From Miniimonas arenae (lineage in GTDB: Bacteria > Actinomycetota > Actinomycetes > Actinomycetales > Beutenbergiaceae): a stretch of 64,000 bases of DNA. The position numbers were made by a program, and so were the translations under genes. Positions 9,079 to 17,459 of the stretch are shown here, piece by piece (positions within the stretch are counted from its first letter, which is position 1; each line of letters opens with the position of its first letter). The stretch covers positions 18,734-82,733 of the forward strand of contig NZ_VENP01000008.1 of NCBI RefSeq assembly GCF_006351005.1, read 5' to 3'. Under the pieces are notes generated by a model that was not told the DNA's origin, ran no database searches, and was given only the letters and a program-made list of their open reading frames with translations.

Positions 9079-10271
9079 TGACGACCACCGATGTCATGTC
9101 CACCGACCACACGCGCGCCACGGCCGACGCCTCGCACACCCACGGCGGCCCGGCCGTTCCCGAGGCGTCGCGCGCCGCTCGCCTGGCGACGTTCGACGTC
9201 GAGGCGTTCGGCGAGATCACCGGCTCGGAGGAGGAGTGGCGGTTCTCGCCCGTCGACCACCTCGCGCCCGTGCTGCGCGACGTCGCCGCGGACGGTCACC
9301 TCGAGTGGACCGTGCCGACGCTGCCCGACGGCGTGACGCTGGACGAGGTCGACGCGCAGACGGCGCGTGAGCGCTCGGTGCGCGCCCCCGGCGACCGCGC
9401 GAGCGCGCTCGCCGTCCGGCACTCCGGCGGCGCGATGCGCCTGGCCGTGGCCCGCAACGCCGAGGTCACCGAGCCCGTCGAGATCACCCTGACCGGGCGC
9501 GGCGACGACGTGCGCGGTCACCTCCTCGTCGAGGTCGGCGAGGGCGCGCAGGTCACGCTCGTCATCGACCGTGTCGGCACGGCGACGTACTCCGAGTTCA
9601 TCTCGGTCGACATCGCCGCCAACGCCCACCTCGACCTCGTGCTGCTCCAGCGCTGGGACGCCGGCGCGGTGCACGCGGGCGAGGTCGTGGCGCGGCTGGG
9701 CCGGGACGCGCGGCTGCGCGGCACCGTGGTCAGCCTCGGCGGCACCGCGGTGCGTCTCAACACCTCCGCGGCGTTCGCGGCCGAGGGCGGGGACGTGGAG
9801 CTCTTCGGGCTCTACTTCGCCGACTCCGGTCAGCACCTCGAGCACCAGCTGTTCGTGGACCACGCGGCGCCGCGGTGCCGCTCGCGGGTCACCTACAAGG
9901 GTGCGCTCCAGGGAGCCGGGGCGCGCAGCGTGTGGATCGGCGACGTGCTGATCCGCAAGGAGGCCGAGGGCACCGACACCTACGAGCTCAACCGCAACCT
10001 CGTGCTCACCGAGGGCGCCCGCGCCGACTCGGTGCCGAACCTCGAGATCGAGACGGGTGAGATCGAGGGCGCCGGTCACGCGAGCGCGACCGGACGCTTC
10101 GACGACGAGCAGCTCTTCTACCTGCGCGCGCGCGGCATCCCCGAGGAGACCGCACGCCGGCTCGTGGTGCGCGGCTTCTTCGCCGAGCTCATCCAGCAGA
10201 TCCGCGTGCCCGCCGTCGAGCAGCGCCTCGTCGAGGCGATCGAGCACGAGCTCGAGGAGACCGGCCTGTGA
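9078..10271 (+). CDS. sufD: Fe-S cluster assembly protein SufD
   Basis: SufD (397 residues) is the SufB paralogue of the SufBC2D scaffold and is needed for iron entry. The beta-helix core runs from about 150 to 350, followed by the conserved LFYLRARGIPEETARRLVVRG helix region that binds SufC. The start ATG overlaps the sufB stop as TGATG; a second in-frame ATG at 9096 is possible because the first 40 residues are low-complexity and His/Thr-rich. Confidence 0.95.
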   Translation: MTTTDVMSTDHTRATADASHTHGGPAVPEASRAARLATFDVEAFGEITGSEEEWRFSPVDHLAPVLRDVAADGHLEWTVPTLPDGVTLDEVDAQTARERSVRAPGDRASALAVRHSGGAMRLAVARNAEVTEPVEITLTGRGDDVRGHLLVEVGEGAQVTLVIDRVGTATYSEFISVDIAANAHLDLVLLQRWDAGAVHAGEVVARLGRDARLRGTVVSLGGTAVRLNTSAAFAAEGGDVELFGLYFADSGQHLEHQLFVDHAAPRCRSRVTYKGALQGAGARSVWIGDVLIRKEAEGTDTYELNRNLVLTEGARADSVPNLEIETGEIEGAGHASATGRFDDEQLFYLRARGIPEETARRLVVRGFFAELIQQIRVPAVEQRLVEAIEHELEETGL

Positions 10272-10278
10272 GCACCCC

Positions 10279-10632
10279 GTGACGGCGCAGAGCGCGGCGT
10301 TCCTCGACGACCTCGCCCCCGGCAGCGCGATGACCGTCTCGGTCACCGCCGCCGACGGGTCCGACCTGCTCCTGGCGCTCGTGCGCGCGCAGGACGGCTC
10401 GGTGTACGCCCTGGACGACGAGTGCTCGCACGGGCGCGCGTCGCTGGGCGACGGCGACGTCCTCACCGAGCGCGGCGTGTGCAGCGTCGAGTGCTGGAAG
10501 CACGGCTCCCGGTTCGACGTCACGACCGGGCGGCCGCTCGGCCCGCCGGCGAGCCAGCCCGTCACGACCTACCCCGTCACCATCGACGGCGAGATCGTCC
10601 TCGTGGACGTCGACTCGCCCGTCCGCACCTGA
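10279..10632 (+). CDS. Rieske-type [2Fe-2S] ferredoxin in the suf operon
   Basis: A small (117-residue) non-heme Rieske ferredoxin, often annotated as a NirD or bifunctional 3-phenylpropionate/cinnamic-type ferredoxin. The cluster ligands are visible as CSH and CWKH (C-x-H ... C-x2-H), separated by a loop typical of bacterial Rieske ferredoxins. GTG at 10279 is the only start that keeps the full fold; no strong ribosome binding site is seen, and translation may be coupled to sufD, which ends eight bases earlier. Rieske genes often lie between sufD and sufC in actinobacteria, suggesting an electron-transfer role in assembly. Confidence 0.9.
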   Translation: MTAQSAAFLDDLAPGSAMTVSVTAADGSDLLLALVRAQDGSVYALDDECSHGRASLGDGDVLTERGVCSVECWKHGSRFDVTTGRPLGPPASQPVTTYPVTIDGEIVLVDVDSPVRT

Positions 10633-10695
10633 CCGGCCGCACGCGCCCGGTCGACCCGAGACCTCCCGAACCCACCGCACCTGAGAGAGAAGGCC

Positions 10696-11454
10696 ATGGC
10701 CACCCTCGAGATCAAGAACCTGCACGTCAGCGTCGAGACGAACGACGGCCCCAAGCCGATCCTGCGCGGCGTCGACCTCACCGTGAACAGCGGTGAGACC
10801 CACGCGATCATGGGCCCGAACGGCTCCGGCAAGTCCACGCTCGCCTACTCCATCGCCGGTCACCCGAAGTACCAGGTCACCGACGGCGAGATCCTGCTCG
10901 ACGGCGAGAACGTGCTCGACATGAGCGTCGACGAGCGCGCCCGCGCGGGGCTCTTCCTCGCGATGCAGTACCCCGTCGAGGTGCCGGGCGTCACGGTCGC
11001 GAACTTCCTGCGCACCGCGAAGACGGCGATCGACGGTAAGGCGCCCGCGCTGCGCACGTGGACCGGTGAGGTCAAGACCGCGATGGACAAGCTGCGGATG
11101 GACCCCGAGTTCGCGCAGCGCAACGTCAACGAGGGCTTCTCCGGCGGTGAGAAGAAGCGCCACGAGATCCTCCAGATGGAGCTGCTGCGACCCGCCTTCG
11201 CCGTGCTCGACGAGACCGACTCCGGCCTCGACGTCGACGCGCTGCGCATCGTGTCCGAGGGCGTCAACCGCCTCAAGGGCTCCAGCGAGGTTGGCGTGCT
11301 GCTCATCACCCACTACACGCGCATCCTGCGCTACATCCACCCCGACTTCGTGCACGTGTTCGTCAACGGCCGGGTGGCCGAGGAGGGTGGCCCGGAGCTC
11401 GCCGAGCGCCTCGAGGAGGAGGGCTACGACCGCTTCCTCGCCTCGGCGCTCTGA
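10696..11454 (+). CDS. sufC: Fe-S cluster assembly ATPase SufC
   Basis: SufC (252 residues) is the ABC-type ATPase that drives the SufBC2D scaffold. Walker A GPNGSGKST is at about residues 37-45; the signature FSGGEKKRHEI and Walker B VLDETDSGLD are diagnostic of SufC rather than a transporter. The ATG at 10696 follows GAGAGAGAAGG. It lies 63 bases after the Rieske gene and 35 before sufS. Confidence 0.97.
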   Translation: MATLEIKNLHVSVETNDGPKPILRGVDLTVNSGETHAIMGPNGSGKSTLAYSIAGHPKYQVTDGEILLDGENVLDMSVDERARAGLFLAMQYPVEVPGVTVANFLRTAKTAIDGKAPALRTWTGEVKTAMDKLRMDPEFAQRNVNEGFSGGEKKRHEILQMELLRPAFAVLDETDSGLDVDALRIVSEGVNRLKGSSEVGVLLITHYTRILRYIHPDFVHVFVNGRVAEEGGPELAERLEEEGYDRFLASAL

Positions 11455-11489
11455 GGCGACCGAGCCTCGATCAGCGGGAAGGAGACGAC

Positions 11490-12809
11490 ATGACGACCAC
11501 GACGGCGAACCCCGACGTCGCGACGTCCGCGCGCGAGCGCGCGGCTGAGCTCGCGCGCGTGCGCGCCGACTTCCCGCTGCTCACCCGGCAGGTGAACGGC
11601 CACGACCTCGTCTACCTCGACTGGGGGGCGACGTCGCAGAAGCCCGAGTGCGTCATCGACGCCGAGCAGGACTTCTATCTCACCGCCAACGCCGCGGTGC
11701 ACCGTGGAGCGCACACCCTGGCGGCTGAGGCCACCGAGCTGTTCGAGGACGCGCGCCGCGTCGTCGCCGACTTCGTGGGGGCCGACGACGACGAGATCGT
11801 CTGGACGTCCAACGCGACGGCGGCGATCAACCTCGTCGCGTACGCCATGTCGAACGCGACGGCAGGGCGGGGCGGGGTCGCCGCGCAGCGGTTCGCGCTC
11901 GCGTCGGGGGACGAGATCGTGGTCTCCGAGCTGGAGCACCACGCCAACCTCGTGCCGTGGCAGGAGCTCGCCGCCCGCACCGGCGCCGTGATCCGGCCGC
12001 TGCCCGCGACCGACGAGGGCCGGCTCGACGTCGGCGCGCTCGAGACCGTCGTGGGCGAGCGCACCCGGCTCGTTGCCGTGACGCACGCGTCGAACGTGAC
12101 CGGTGCCGTGACCGACGTCGCCGCCGTCGTGGACCGCGCGCACGCCGTCGGGGCCCTCGTCGTGCTCGACGCGTGCCAGTCGGTGCCGCACCTCGGGGTC
12201 GACCTGCACGCGCTCGACGTCGACTTCGCGGCGTTCTCCGGCCACAAGATGCTCGGCCCGACCGGGATCGGCGTGCTGTACGGGCGGCGTGCGCTGCTCG
12301 AGGCGCTGCCGCCCGTGACGACCGGCGGCTCGATGGTCGAGGTCGTGACGATGACCGAGGCCACCTACCTGCCACCGCCGCAGCGGTTCGAGGCGGGCAC
12401 CCAGATGGTGGCGCAGACCGTCGGCCTGCGCGCCGCGGCCCAGTTCCTCTCCGACCTGGGGATGGACGCCGTCGCCGCGCACGAGCAGGAGCTCACCGCG
12501 CACCTGCTCGCCGGGATCGCCCAGGTGCCGCACGTGCGGGTGCTCGGGCCGACGCAGGCGGTTGACCGGCTCGGCGTCGTGGCCTTCGAGGTCGACGGCG
12601 TGCACCCGCACGACGTCGGCCAGGTGCTCGACGCGGCCGGCGTGGCCGTGCGCGTCGGTCACCACTGCGCCCAGCCCATCCACCGGCGGCTCGGCGTCGC
12701 GTCCTCGACGCGCGCCTCGGTGGGCGTCGCGACCACGACCGCGGAGCTCGACGTGTTCCTCGACGCGCTCGCGGGCGTGCGCGCCTACTTCGGCCTGGCC
12801 ACGTCATGA
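11490..12809 (+). CDS. sufS: Cysteine desulfurase SufS
   Basis: A class II PLP-dependent cysteine desulfurase (439 residues) that supplies sulfur by converting cysteine to alanine. The PLP lysine is Lys253 in SGHKMLG; the persulfide cysteine is Cys393 in RVGHHCAQP. The N-terminal ADFPLL and VYLDWGATSQKP blocks are typical of SufS. The ATG follows GGAAGGAGACGAC. It overlaps sufU by ATGA, fitting transfer of sulfur from SufS directly to SufU. Confidence 0.97.
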   Translation: MTTTTANPDVATSARERAAELARVRADFPLLTRQVNGHDLVYLDWGATSQKPECVIDAEQDFYLTANAAVHRGAHTLAAEATELFEDARRVVADFVGADDDEIVWTSNATAAINLVAYAMSNATAGRGGVAAQRFALASGDEIVVSELEHHANLVPWQELAARTGAVIRPLPATDEGRLDVGALETVVGERTRLVAVTHASNVTGAVTDVAAVVDRAHAVGALVVLDACQSVPHLGVDLHALDVDFAAFSGHKMLGPTGIGVLYGRRALLEALPPVTTGGSMVEVVTMTEATYLPPPQRFEAGTQMVAQTVGLRAAAQFLSDLGMDAVAAHEQELTAHLLAGIAQVPHVRVLGPTQAVDRLGVVAFEVDGVHPHDVGQVLDAAGVAVRVGHHCAQPIHRRLGVASSTRASVGVATTTAELDVFLDALAGVRAYFGLATS

Positions 12810-13294
12810 GCGGTCTCGAGCAGCTCTACCAGCAGGTCATCCTCGACCACGCGCGCGAGCGGCATGGCGAGGGCCTCCTCGACGCCGACCCGGGCGCCGC
12901 AATGGTGGGGGAGTCGTTCCAGGTGAACCCCACGTGCGGCGACGAGGTGAGGCTGCGCGTGCAGCTCGCGGACGCGCCCGACGGCGGATCGCCCGTCATC
13001 GAGCACGTCTCGTGGGACGGGGTCGGCTGCTCGATCTCGCGCGCGTCGCTGTCCGTCCTGACCGACCTCGTGGAGAAGGGCTCGGTGCGCGACGCCGACG
13101 CGCTGTCGGAGACCTTCCGCGCGCTCATGAGCAACCGCGGCGCCCCGCTGCCGCTGGAGCAGGAGGAGACTCTGGGGGACGCCGCGGTGTTCGTCGGCGT
13201 CGCCCGTTTCCCCGCCCGGATCAAGTGCGCGCTGCTGGGCTGGATGGCCCTGCGCGACGCCGTCGCCAAGGCCCTCACCGGCCCCACCGCGTAG
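12806..13294 (+). CDS. sufU: Fe-S assembly sulfur acceptor SufU
   Basis: SufU (162 residues) is the zinc-containing sulfurtransferase that takes persulfide from SufS. The zinc ligands are present: Cys44 and Asp46 in NPTCGD, Cys75 in GVGCSIS and Cys141 in RIKCALLGW. The 18-residue insertion between the second and third cysteine blocks separates SufU from IscU. The start overlaps the sufS stop. Confidence 0.95.
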   Translation: MSGLEQLYQQVILDHARERHGEGLLDADPGAAMVGESFQVNPTCGDEVRLRVQLADAPDGGSPVIEHVSWDGVGCSISRASLSVLTDLVEKGSVRDADALSETFRALMSNRGAPLPLEQEETLGDAAVFVGVARFPARIKCALLGWMALRDAVAKALTGPTA

Positions 13295-13306
13295 GAGGAC
13301 AGTCCC

Positions 13307-13690
13307 GTGACCACCGAGTCCAGTACCAGCACCAACCAGAACGTGGCCGCTGCGCCGGCCCCGCCCGCAGCGCCCGTCACCGTGCCGAACGTCGCCGACG
13401 TCGAGGAGGCGCTGCGCGACGTCATCGACCCCGAGCTCGGCATCAACGTCGTGGACCTCGGGCTGATCTACGGCGTGGTCATCGACCCCGACGGGTCCGC
13501 GACCGTGGACATGACGCTCACCTCCGCGGCGTGTCCGCTCACGGACGTGATCGAGGACCAGGCGGCCCAGGCCGTCGACGGCCTGCTCACCGCACTGCGG
13601 ATCAACTGGGTGTGGATGCCGCCGTGGGGCCCGGACAAGATCACCGAGTCCGGCCGCGAGCAGCTGCGGGCCATCGGTTTCAACGTCTGA
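13307..13690 (+). CDS. sufT: SufT-like metal-sulfur cluster assembly factor (MIP18/DUF59)
   Basis: A 127-residue protein with a MIP18/DUF59 domain (about 30-125), a family involved in maturing Fe-S proteins as carriers. The conserved VIDPELGINVVDLGLIYG and TSAACPLTDVIEDQ blocks, with the reactive cysteine in the latter, are present. The GTG start at 13307 follows AGGAGGACAGTCCC. It is the last gene of the suf operon, 12 bases after sufU. Confidence 0.93.
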   Translation: MTTESSTSTNQNVAAAPAPPAAPVTVPNVADVEEALRDVIDPELGINVVDLGLIYGVVIDPDGSATVDMTLTSAACPLTDVIEDQAAQAVDGLLTALRINWVWMPPWGPDKITESGREQLRAIGFNV

Positions 13691-13703
13691 GGCGCGGAGC
13701 CCG

Positions 13704-13725
13704 ACGCGCGTTCGCTTGCGCGCGT
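13704..13725 (+). terminator. Candidate terminator of the suf operon
   Basis: ACGCGCG and CGCGCGT form a 7-bp stem around an 8-base loop, 13 bases after the sufT stop and between convergent genes. There is no U-tract. Confidence 0.45.
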
Positions 13726-13757
13726 TCCCTGACGAGCGGTCGGCTCGTGCCGGCGAG

Positions 13758-14429
13758 TCACTCCGACGTGTCGGGCCACCCCGCGATGTCGACCCCGTGG
13801 TTCTCCGGGGACGCCAGCGACCACCACGCGGGCGCGTAGGAGTCATCGGCCATCCGGCCACCGGCGGCGAGTGCCGCCGCCACGCGCGCCTGCGCCTGGT
13901 CGGCGGGCACGAACACGTCGAGATGAGTCCGCCCCCGGCCGGGCGCGTCGCCGGTGATCGGGTTGAACGCCAGCTGGGGACCGCAGCGCAGCGGGTCGAC
14001 GGCGTCGGTGTCGCCCAGCGGGTCGTAGCCGAGCGCGGCCTGGAAGAACGGCCGTGAGTCGGCGCCGGAGTGCTGGGCCACGTACACGTTGATCGTCTGG
14101 ACCCGCGCCGGATCCGGCGCGAGGTCGAGCTCGGCGGCCGCCCGCGAGACCGCGGCAGCGAACTCGACCACGGCCGCCGCGATCGTGTTCTCATCGCCGG
14201 ACGGGATCCGTACGACGACCCCTTCGGGCCGCACGTCGATGTCGGGACGCACGCCCGACCGCTCGGCTGCCGCGACGATCGGACCCACGAGGCCCGCCGC
14301 GTGGACGAGGGACGTGGCGCGGAACACGGCCTGCGGACCGGTGCCGGTGACTCGCCAGTCCGCCACGCCGTCGCGCCGGTGGAACTCGACGGCGGAGATC
14401 CGGTCCGAACCGTTCGTCGCGCCGTCCAT
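13758..14429 (-). CDS. Fusion of degenerate pterin dehydratase-like and VOC/glyoxalase-like domains
   Basis: A 223-residue cytosolic protein of unknown substrate. Residues about 10-105 look like the pterin-4a-carbinolamine dehydratase fold (F-x-x-A...V...AE...PDI), but the usual His-His-Pro catalytic pair reads Val-Arg-Pro, so catalysis of that type is unlikely. Residues about 110-223 resemble one vicinal-oxygen-chelate module (INVYVA...ALGYDPLG...HLDVFVP). Such fusions are common in actinobacteria. The ATG at 14429 follows CGAGGGAGC. The gene is convergent with suf and divergent from nif3. Confidence 0.75.
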   Translation of the reverse strand: MDGATNGSDRISAVEFHRRDGVADWRVTGTGPQAVFRATSLVHAAGLVGPIVAAAERSGVRPDIDVRPEGVVVRIPSGDENTIAAAVVEFAAAVSRAAAELDLAPDPARVQTINVYVAQHSGADSRPFFQAALGYDPLGDTDAVDPLRCGPQLAFNPITGDAPGRGRTHLDVFVPADQAQARVAAALAAGGRMADDSYAPAWWSLASPENHGVDIAGWPDTSE

Positions 14430-14564
14430 GGGAGCTCCCTCGAGCGCGATCCGCTGCCTCCGCCCGGACGAGCGAGGACGCCGCGCGTGCGTCACGGTAC
14501 TCGCCGGTCGGTCGCTCGCCCAGGCCAGCTGTGCCGATGCCGCCCTGCGCAGGCCACGCCGTCG

Positions 14565-14570
14565 TAGGCT
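14565..14570 (+). promoter_or_regulatory. -10 element of leaderless nif3-like gene
   Basis: TAGGCT sits exactly six bases before the GTG start at 14577 and no ribosome binding site is present, so the transcript is probably leaderless. Confidence 0.6.
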
Positions 14571-14576
14571 CGCAGC

Positions 14577-15464
14577 GTGCTGCTCAGCGATCTCCTGTCC
14601 GACCTCGAGGACCGCTACCCGCCGTCGACGGCGGCCGAGTGGGACGCCGTCGGCCTCCTCGTCGGCGACCCGGCGCATGAGGTGCACCGCGTCCTGCTCG
14701 CCGTCGAGGCCACCGAGCTCACCGCGGCCGAGGCCGTCGAGCTCGACGCCGACCTGCTGCTCGTCCACCACCCGCTGCTGCTGCGCGGGGTCACGACGAT
14801 CGCGGAGACGACCGCGAAGGGTCGCGTGCTCACCGGCCTCGTCCGCGGGGGCTGCGCGCTGTACGCGGCCCACACGAACGCCGACGACGCCCCGGGTGGG
14901 GTGTCCGAGGCGCTGGCGCTCGCCGTCGGGCTCGATCCCGCGACCCTCCGACCGCTGGTGCCGGCGACGCACCCCGCGGCGCTGCCGGGCTCCGGCACCG
15001 GGCGGGTGGGCGAGCTCGCCGAGCCGCTGACGCTGGACGCCTTCGCGCGCCGGGTTGCGGCGGCGCTGCCCGCCACGGCGCAGGGCGTGCGGATCGCGGG
15101 GGACCGCGACGCGCTCGTGCGGACGGTGGCGGTGTGCGGCGGCAGCGGCGACTCGTTCCTGTCAGCGGCGCGCGAGGCCGGTGTCGACGTCTACCTCACC
15201 GCCGACCTGCGCCACCACCCGGCCACGGACTTCCGCGCGCACGCCGAGAAGCCGTACCTGCTCGACGCCGCCCACTGGGCGAGCGAGTGGGTGTGGCTGC
15301 CCGGCCTCGCCGACCAGCTGCGGGCGGATGCCGAGGCGCGGGGCGCTAGGTTGGAGGTCCACGTCAGCACGGCCCGCACCGATGCCTGGGCCGCGTCCGT
15401 GGGCGCCGATCCGGCCGCCACCGCGGCGGCCGAGGCGACCGATCGACCTGAGAGGCCCGCGTGA
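14577..15464 (+). CDS. Nif3-like dinuclear metal centre hexameric protein
   Basis: A 295-residue member of the Nif3/YqfO family, which forms a toroidal hexamer with a two-metal site; proposed as GTP cyclohydrolase 1 type 2, with the physiological role unsettled. Metal-binding signatures are visible: HHPLL (about 61-65), AAHTNAD (about 97-103) and, near the C-terminus, LLDAAHWASE. The N-terminal STAAEWDAVGLLVGD block is diagnostic. The leaderless GTG start is supported by the -10 spacing. The stop overlaps the next gene by GTGA, a pairing conserved in actinobacteria. Confidence 0.9.
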   Translation: MLLSDLLSDLEDRYPPSTAAEWDAVGLLVGDPAHEVHRVLLAVEATELTAAEAVELDADLLLVHHPLLLRGVTTIAETTAKGRVLTGLVRGGCALYAAHTNADDAPGGVSEALALAVGLDPATLRPLVPATHPAALPGSGTGRVGELAEPLTLDAFARRVAAALPATAQGVRIAGDRDALVRTVAVCGGSGDSFLSAAREAGVDVYLTADLRHHPATDFRAHAEKPYLLDAAHWASEWVWLPGLADQLRADAEARGARLEVHVSTARTDAWAASVGADPAATAAAEATDRPERPA

Positions 15465-16195
15465 CCACTGCCCCCCGACTCGACCAGCGCCGGCTCCTGG
15501 ACGTCCAGGCGCTCGACACGCAGCTCGCCAAGCTCGCGCACGCCCGCCGGTCCCACCCCTCGATCGCCGCGCTCGCCGAGCTCGACGCCCGCGCGGGTGA
15601 CCTGAGCCGGTCCCGCCTCCTGGCCGAGACCGAGGTGAAGGACCTGCGCCGCGAGGTCGCGAAGGCCGAGGGCGACGTCGAGCAGGTGCGCACGCGACGC
15701 ACGCGCGACCAGGCCAGGCTCGACGCCGGGCAGTTCGGGGCGAAGGACTCGGTCGCCGTGATCGCCGAGCTCGAGGCGCTGGCCCGGCGTCAGAGCGTTC
15801 TCGAGGACGTCGAGATCGAGGTGATGGAGCGGCTCGAGTCCGCCGAGAGCGCGCTGGCCGCCGTGGACGCGCAGGCCGAGGCGCTGCGCGCCGACGTCGA
15901 GCGCACCACCGCCGAGCGCGACGCCGCGCTGGCCGAGCTGGACCGGCAGCACGACGAGATCGCCGGGCGACGCGCGGTCGCCGTCGAGGGGATCGACGCC
16001 GGGCTGCTCGCTCTCTACGAGAAGGTCCGGAAGCAGAACTCCGGCCTCGCGGTGCTGGGGCTGCGCGGCTCGACGACCGAGCCGCTGCGGCTGGACCTGT
16101 CCCTCTCGGAAGTCTCGGCGATCAGGTCCGCCGGCGCGGACGAGGTGGTGCGCTCCGAGGAGGACGGCTACATCCTCGTCCGGCTGGACGACTGA
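15461..16195 (+). CDS. Coiled-coil protein of the C4 zinc-ribbon (CT398-like) family lacking the zinc cysteines
   Basis: A 244-residue protein. Residues about 8-180 form a long charged coiled coil, as in the bacterial CT398-like family encoded after nif3. The C-terminal module keeps the family framework (about 195-244, SEVSAIRSAGADEVVR...ILVRL), but none of the four expected cysteines is present: the positions where CxxC pairs are expected read STTEPL and SEEDG. The protein therefore cannot bind zinc in the usual way. The start overlaps the nif3 stop as GTGA. Confidence 0.85.
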   Translation: MTTAPRLDQRRLLDVQALDTQLAKLAHARRSHPSIAALAELDARAGDLSRSRLLAETEVKDLRREVAKAEGDVEQVRTRRTRDQARLDAGQFGAKDSVAVIAELEALARRQSVLEDVEIEVMERLESAESALAAVDAQAEALRADVERTTAERDAALAELDRQHDEIAGRRAVAVEGIDAGLLALYEKVRKQNSGLAVLGLRGSTTEPLRLDLSLSEVSAIRSAGADEVVRSEEDGYILVRLDD

Positions 16196-16204
16196 GCCCG
16201 CACC

Positions 16205-16228
16205 GCTCGCCGGTTCGCCGGCCTGAGC
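16205..16228. terminator. Hairpin with UUCG tetraloop between convergent genes
   Basis: GCTC-(1)-... the upper stem GCCGG-TTCG-CCGGC sits on a lower stem GCTC/GAGC with a two-base bulge on one side. It lies ten bases after the zinc-ribbon-family gene and may act for both directions. Confidence 0.5.
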
Positions 16229-16273
16229 ATGCGCTGGGGTGCTCGGGCGCCGCTCCGACGGCGCGCCGGCGGC

Positions 16274-17005
16274 TCAGGCGACGACAAGCGTGAGGATCGA
16301 GGGCTGACCGGGGCGAGCTGCGCCGTCGTGCTCGACGGCGAGCACCGCACCCGAGGCGACCAGCCCCCGTGCGGCGCGCACGAGGGAGCGGGCGTCGTCC
16401 GGCTCGGCGCCACGCCGCGTGAGCAGGTGGTGGGTGAGCACGCCGCGCCAGTGCTTGGCGAAGTGGCTCACGACGCGCCGTGCCCCGTCCGCGGCCTGCT
16501 GCTCCACCTTGACCGCGACCCACGTCGCGTCCAGCGGCGGGCGCCACAGCGGCAGGAACTCCGAGGACCGCGCGTCGACCACGAGCCGACCGGCGGCGAG
16601 CGGCGCGAGCGCCGCCTCGAGGTGCGGGCGCCAGTACGGGCCGAGGCCACCGATCCCCGGGACCGTGCCCATGGCGAGCCGGCTGGCCGGCACCCGGTCC
16701 TGGGGGCGCACGACGCCGAGCAGCGGCGACGCGACGAGGACGCTCTCGCGGGTCCGGGCAGCCGCCGCACCGCGCGAGCGCAGCAGCACCGGAAGCTCGG
16801 CGGCGGCGAAGAGGACCCCGGTGAGGACGGCCGCGGCGGGGGCCGTGGGGGAGCTCGCGACGTCGTGCCGACCGCCCGCGAGCGCGTCGAGGAGGGCGCG
16901 CCGCGACGGGGCCAGCGAGGGCAGGGTGAGCGCGTCGAGGTCGAGGGGAGATGCGCCGTCGGGTCCGGGGGTCTGGCCACGCGAGGGCGGGAGGACCAGG
17001 AGCAC
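16274..17005 (-). CDS. yaaA: YaaA family protein (peroxide stress)
   Basis: A 243-residue YaaA/DUF328 protein; the E. coli member binds DNA and limits Fenton damage during peroxide stress. The conserved blocks are MLLVLPPSRGQ at the N-terminus (usually SPAK), VVDARSSEFLPLW and SHFAKHWRGVLTHHLL. The GTG at 17005 has a -10 element TAGACT exactly six bases upstream, so the transcript is probably leaderless. It lies directly downstream of rnpB on the same strand. Confidence 0.85.
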   Translation of the reverse strand: MLLVLPPSRGQTPGPDGASPLDLDALTLPSLAPSRRALLDALAGGRHDVASSPTAPAAAVLTGVLFAAAELPVLLRSRGAAAARTRESVLVASPLLGVVRPQDRVPASRLAMGTVPGIGGLGPYWRPHLEAALAPLAAGRLVVDARSSEFLPLWRPPLDATWVAVKVEQQAADGARRVVSHFAKHWRGVLTHHLLTRRGAEPDDARSLVRAARGLVASGAVLAVEHDGAARPGQPSILTLVVA

Positions 17006-17011
17006 CCCGAG

Positions 17012-17017
17012 AGTCTA
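17012..17017 (-). promoter_or_regulatory. -10 element of leaderless yaaA
   Basis: TAGACT on the minus strand, six bases before the GTG start at 17005, with no ribosome binding site. Confidence 0.55.
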
Positions 17018-17030
17018 GTCGGGCCGGGGG

Positions 17031-17418
17031 ATGAGCCGGCCGGTACGCCGGGTTCTGTCCCCGCCGTCGGTCGCCCGACGGCGGGTGGCGACCATCCATC
17101 TCGGGCGTACGTCGCCGCACGCCTCCAGCGGCCTACCCGGGAGCATCGAGCGGGCAGCTCGCTCCCTGTCTGGCCTTGCTCCGGGTGGGGTTTACCGAGC
17201 CGCACCGGTCACCCGGTGCGCTGGTGAGCTCTTACCTCACCGTTTCACCCTTACTCGTCGTGCCCCGAGGGGCGCGACGGGCGGTCTGTTCTCTGTGGCA
17301 CTGTCCCGCGGGTCACCCCGGGTGGGCGTTACCCACCACCCTGCCCTGTGGAGCCCGGACGTTCCTCGGCCCCCGCACGCCGAGGCGATCGGGGGACGCG
17401 GCCGCCTGGCCGGCTCAT
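17031..17418 (-). ncRNA. rnpB: RNase P RNA, bacterial type A
   Basis: The catalytic RNA of RNase P, which matures tRNA 5' ends, about 388 nt on the minus strand. Both ends carry GATGAGCCGGCC-type sequences that pair as helix P1. Read 5' to 3', the conserved elements appear in order: GAGGAACGTCCGGGCTCCA near the 5' end, the GGGCAGGGTGGTGGGTAAC block, CCACAGAGAACAGACCG (P4 region), GTAAGGGTGAAACGGTGAGG, the GAGCAAGGCCAGAC block, and near the 3' end GGGACAGAACCCGGCGTACC. Ends are accurate to about ten bases. Confidence 0.95.
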
Positions 17419-17459
17419 CCGCACCCGAGTGTAGGCCAGCGCCCGACGGCGAGCGGACG

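Noticed and set aside
16196..17030. An RNase H/phosphatase gene expected between the zinc-ribbon-family gene and rnpB
   Set aside because: Mycobacteria have such a gene here as I recall, but only yaaA and a hairpin are found; there is no degenerate copy.
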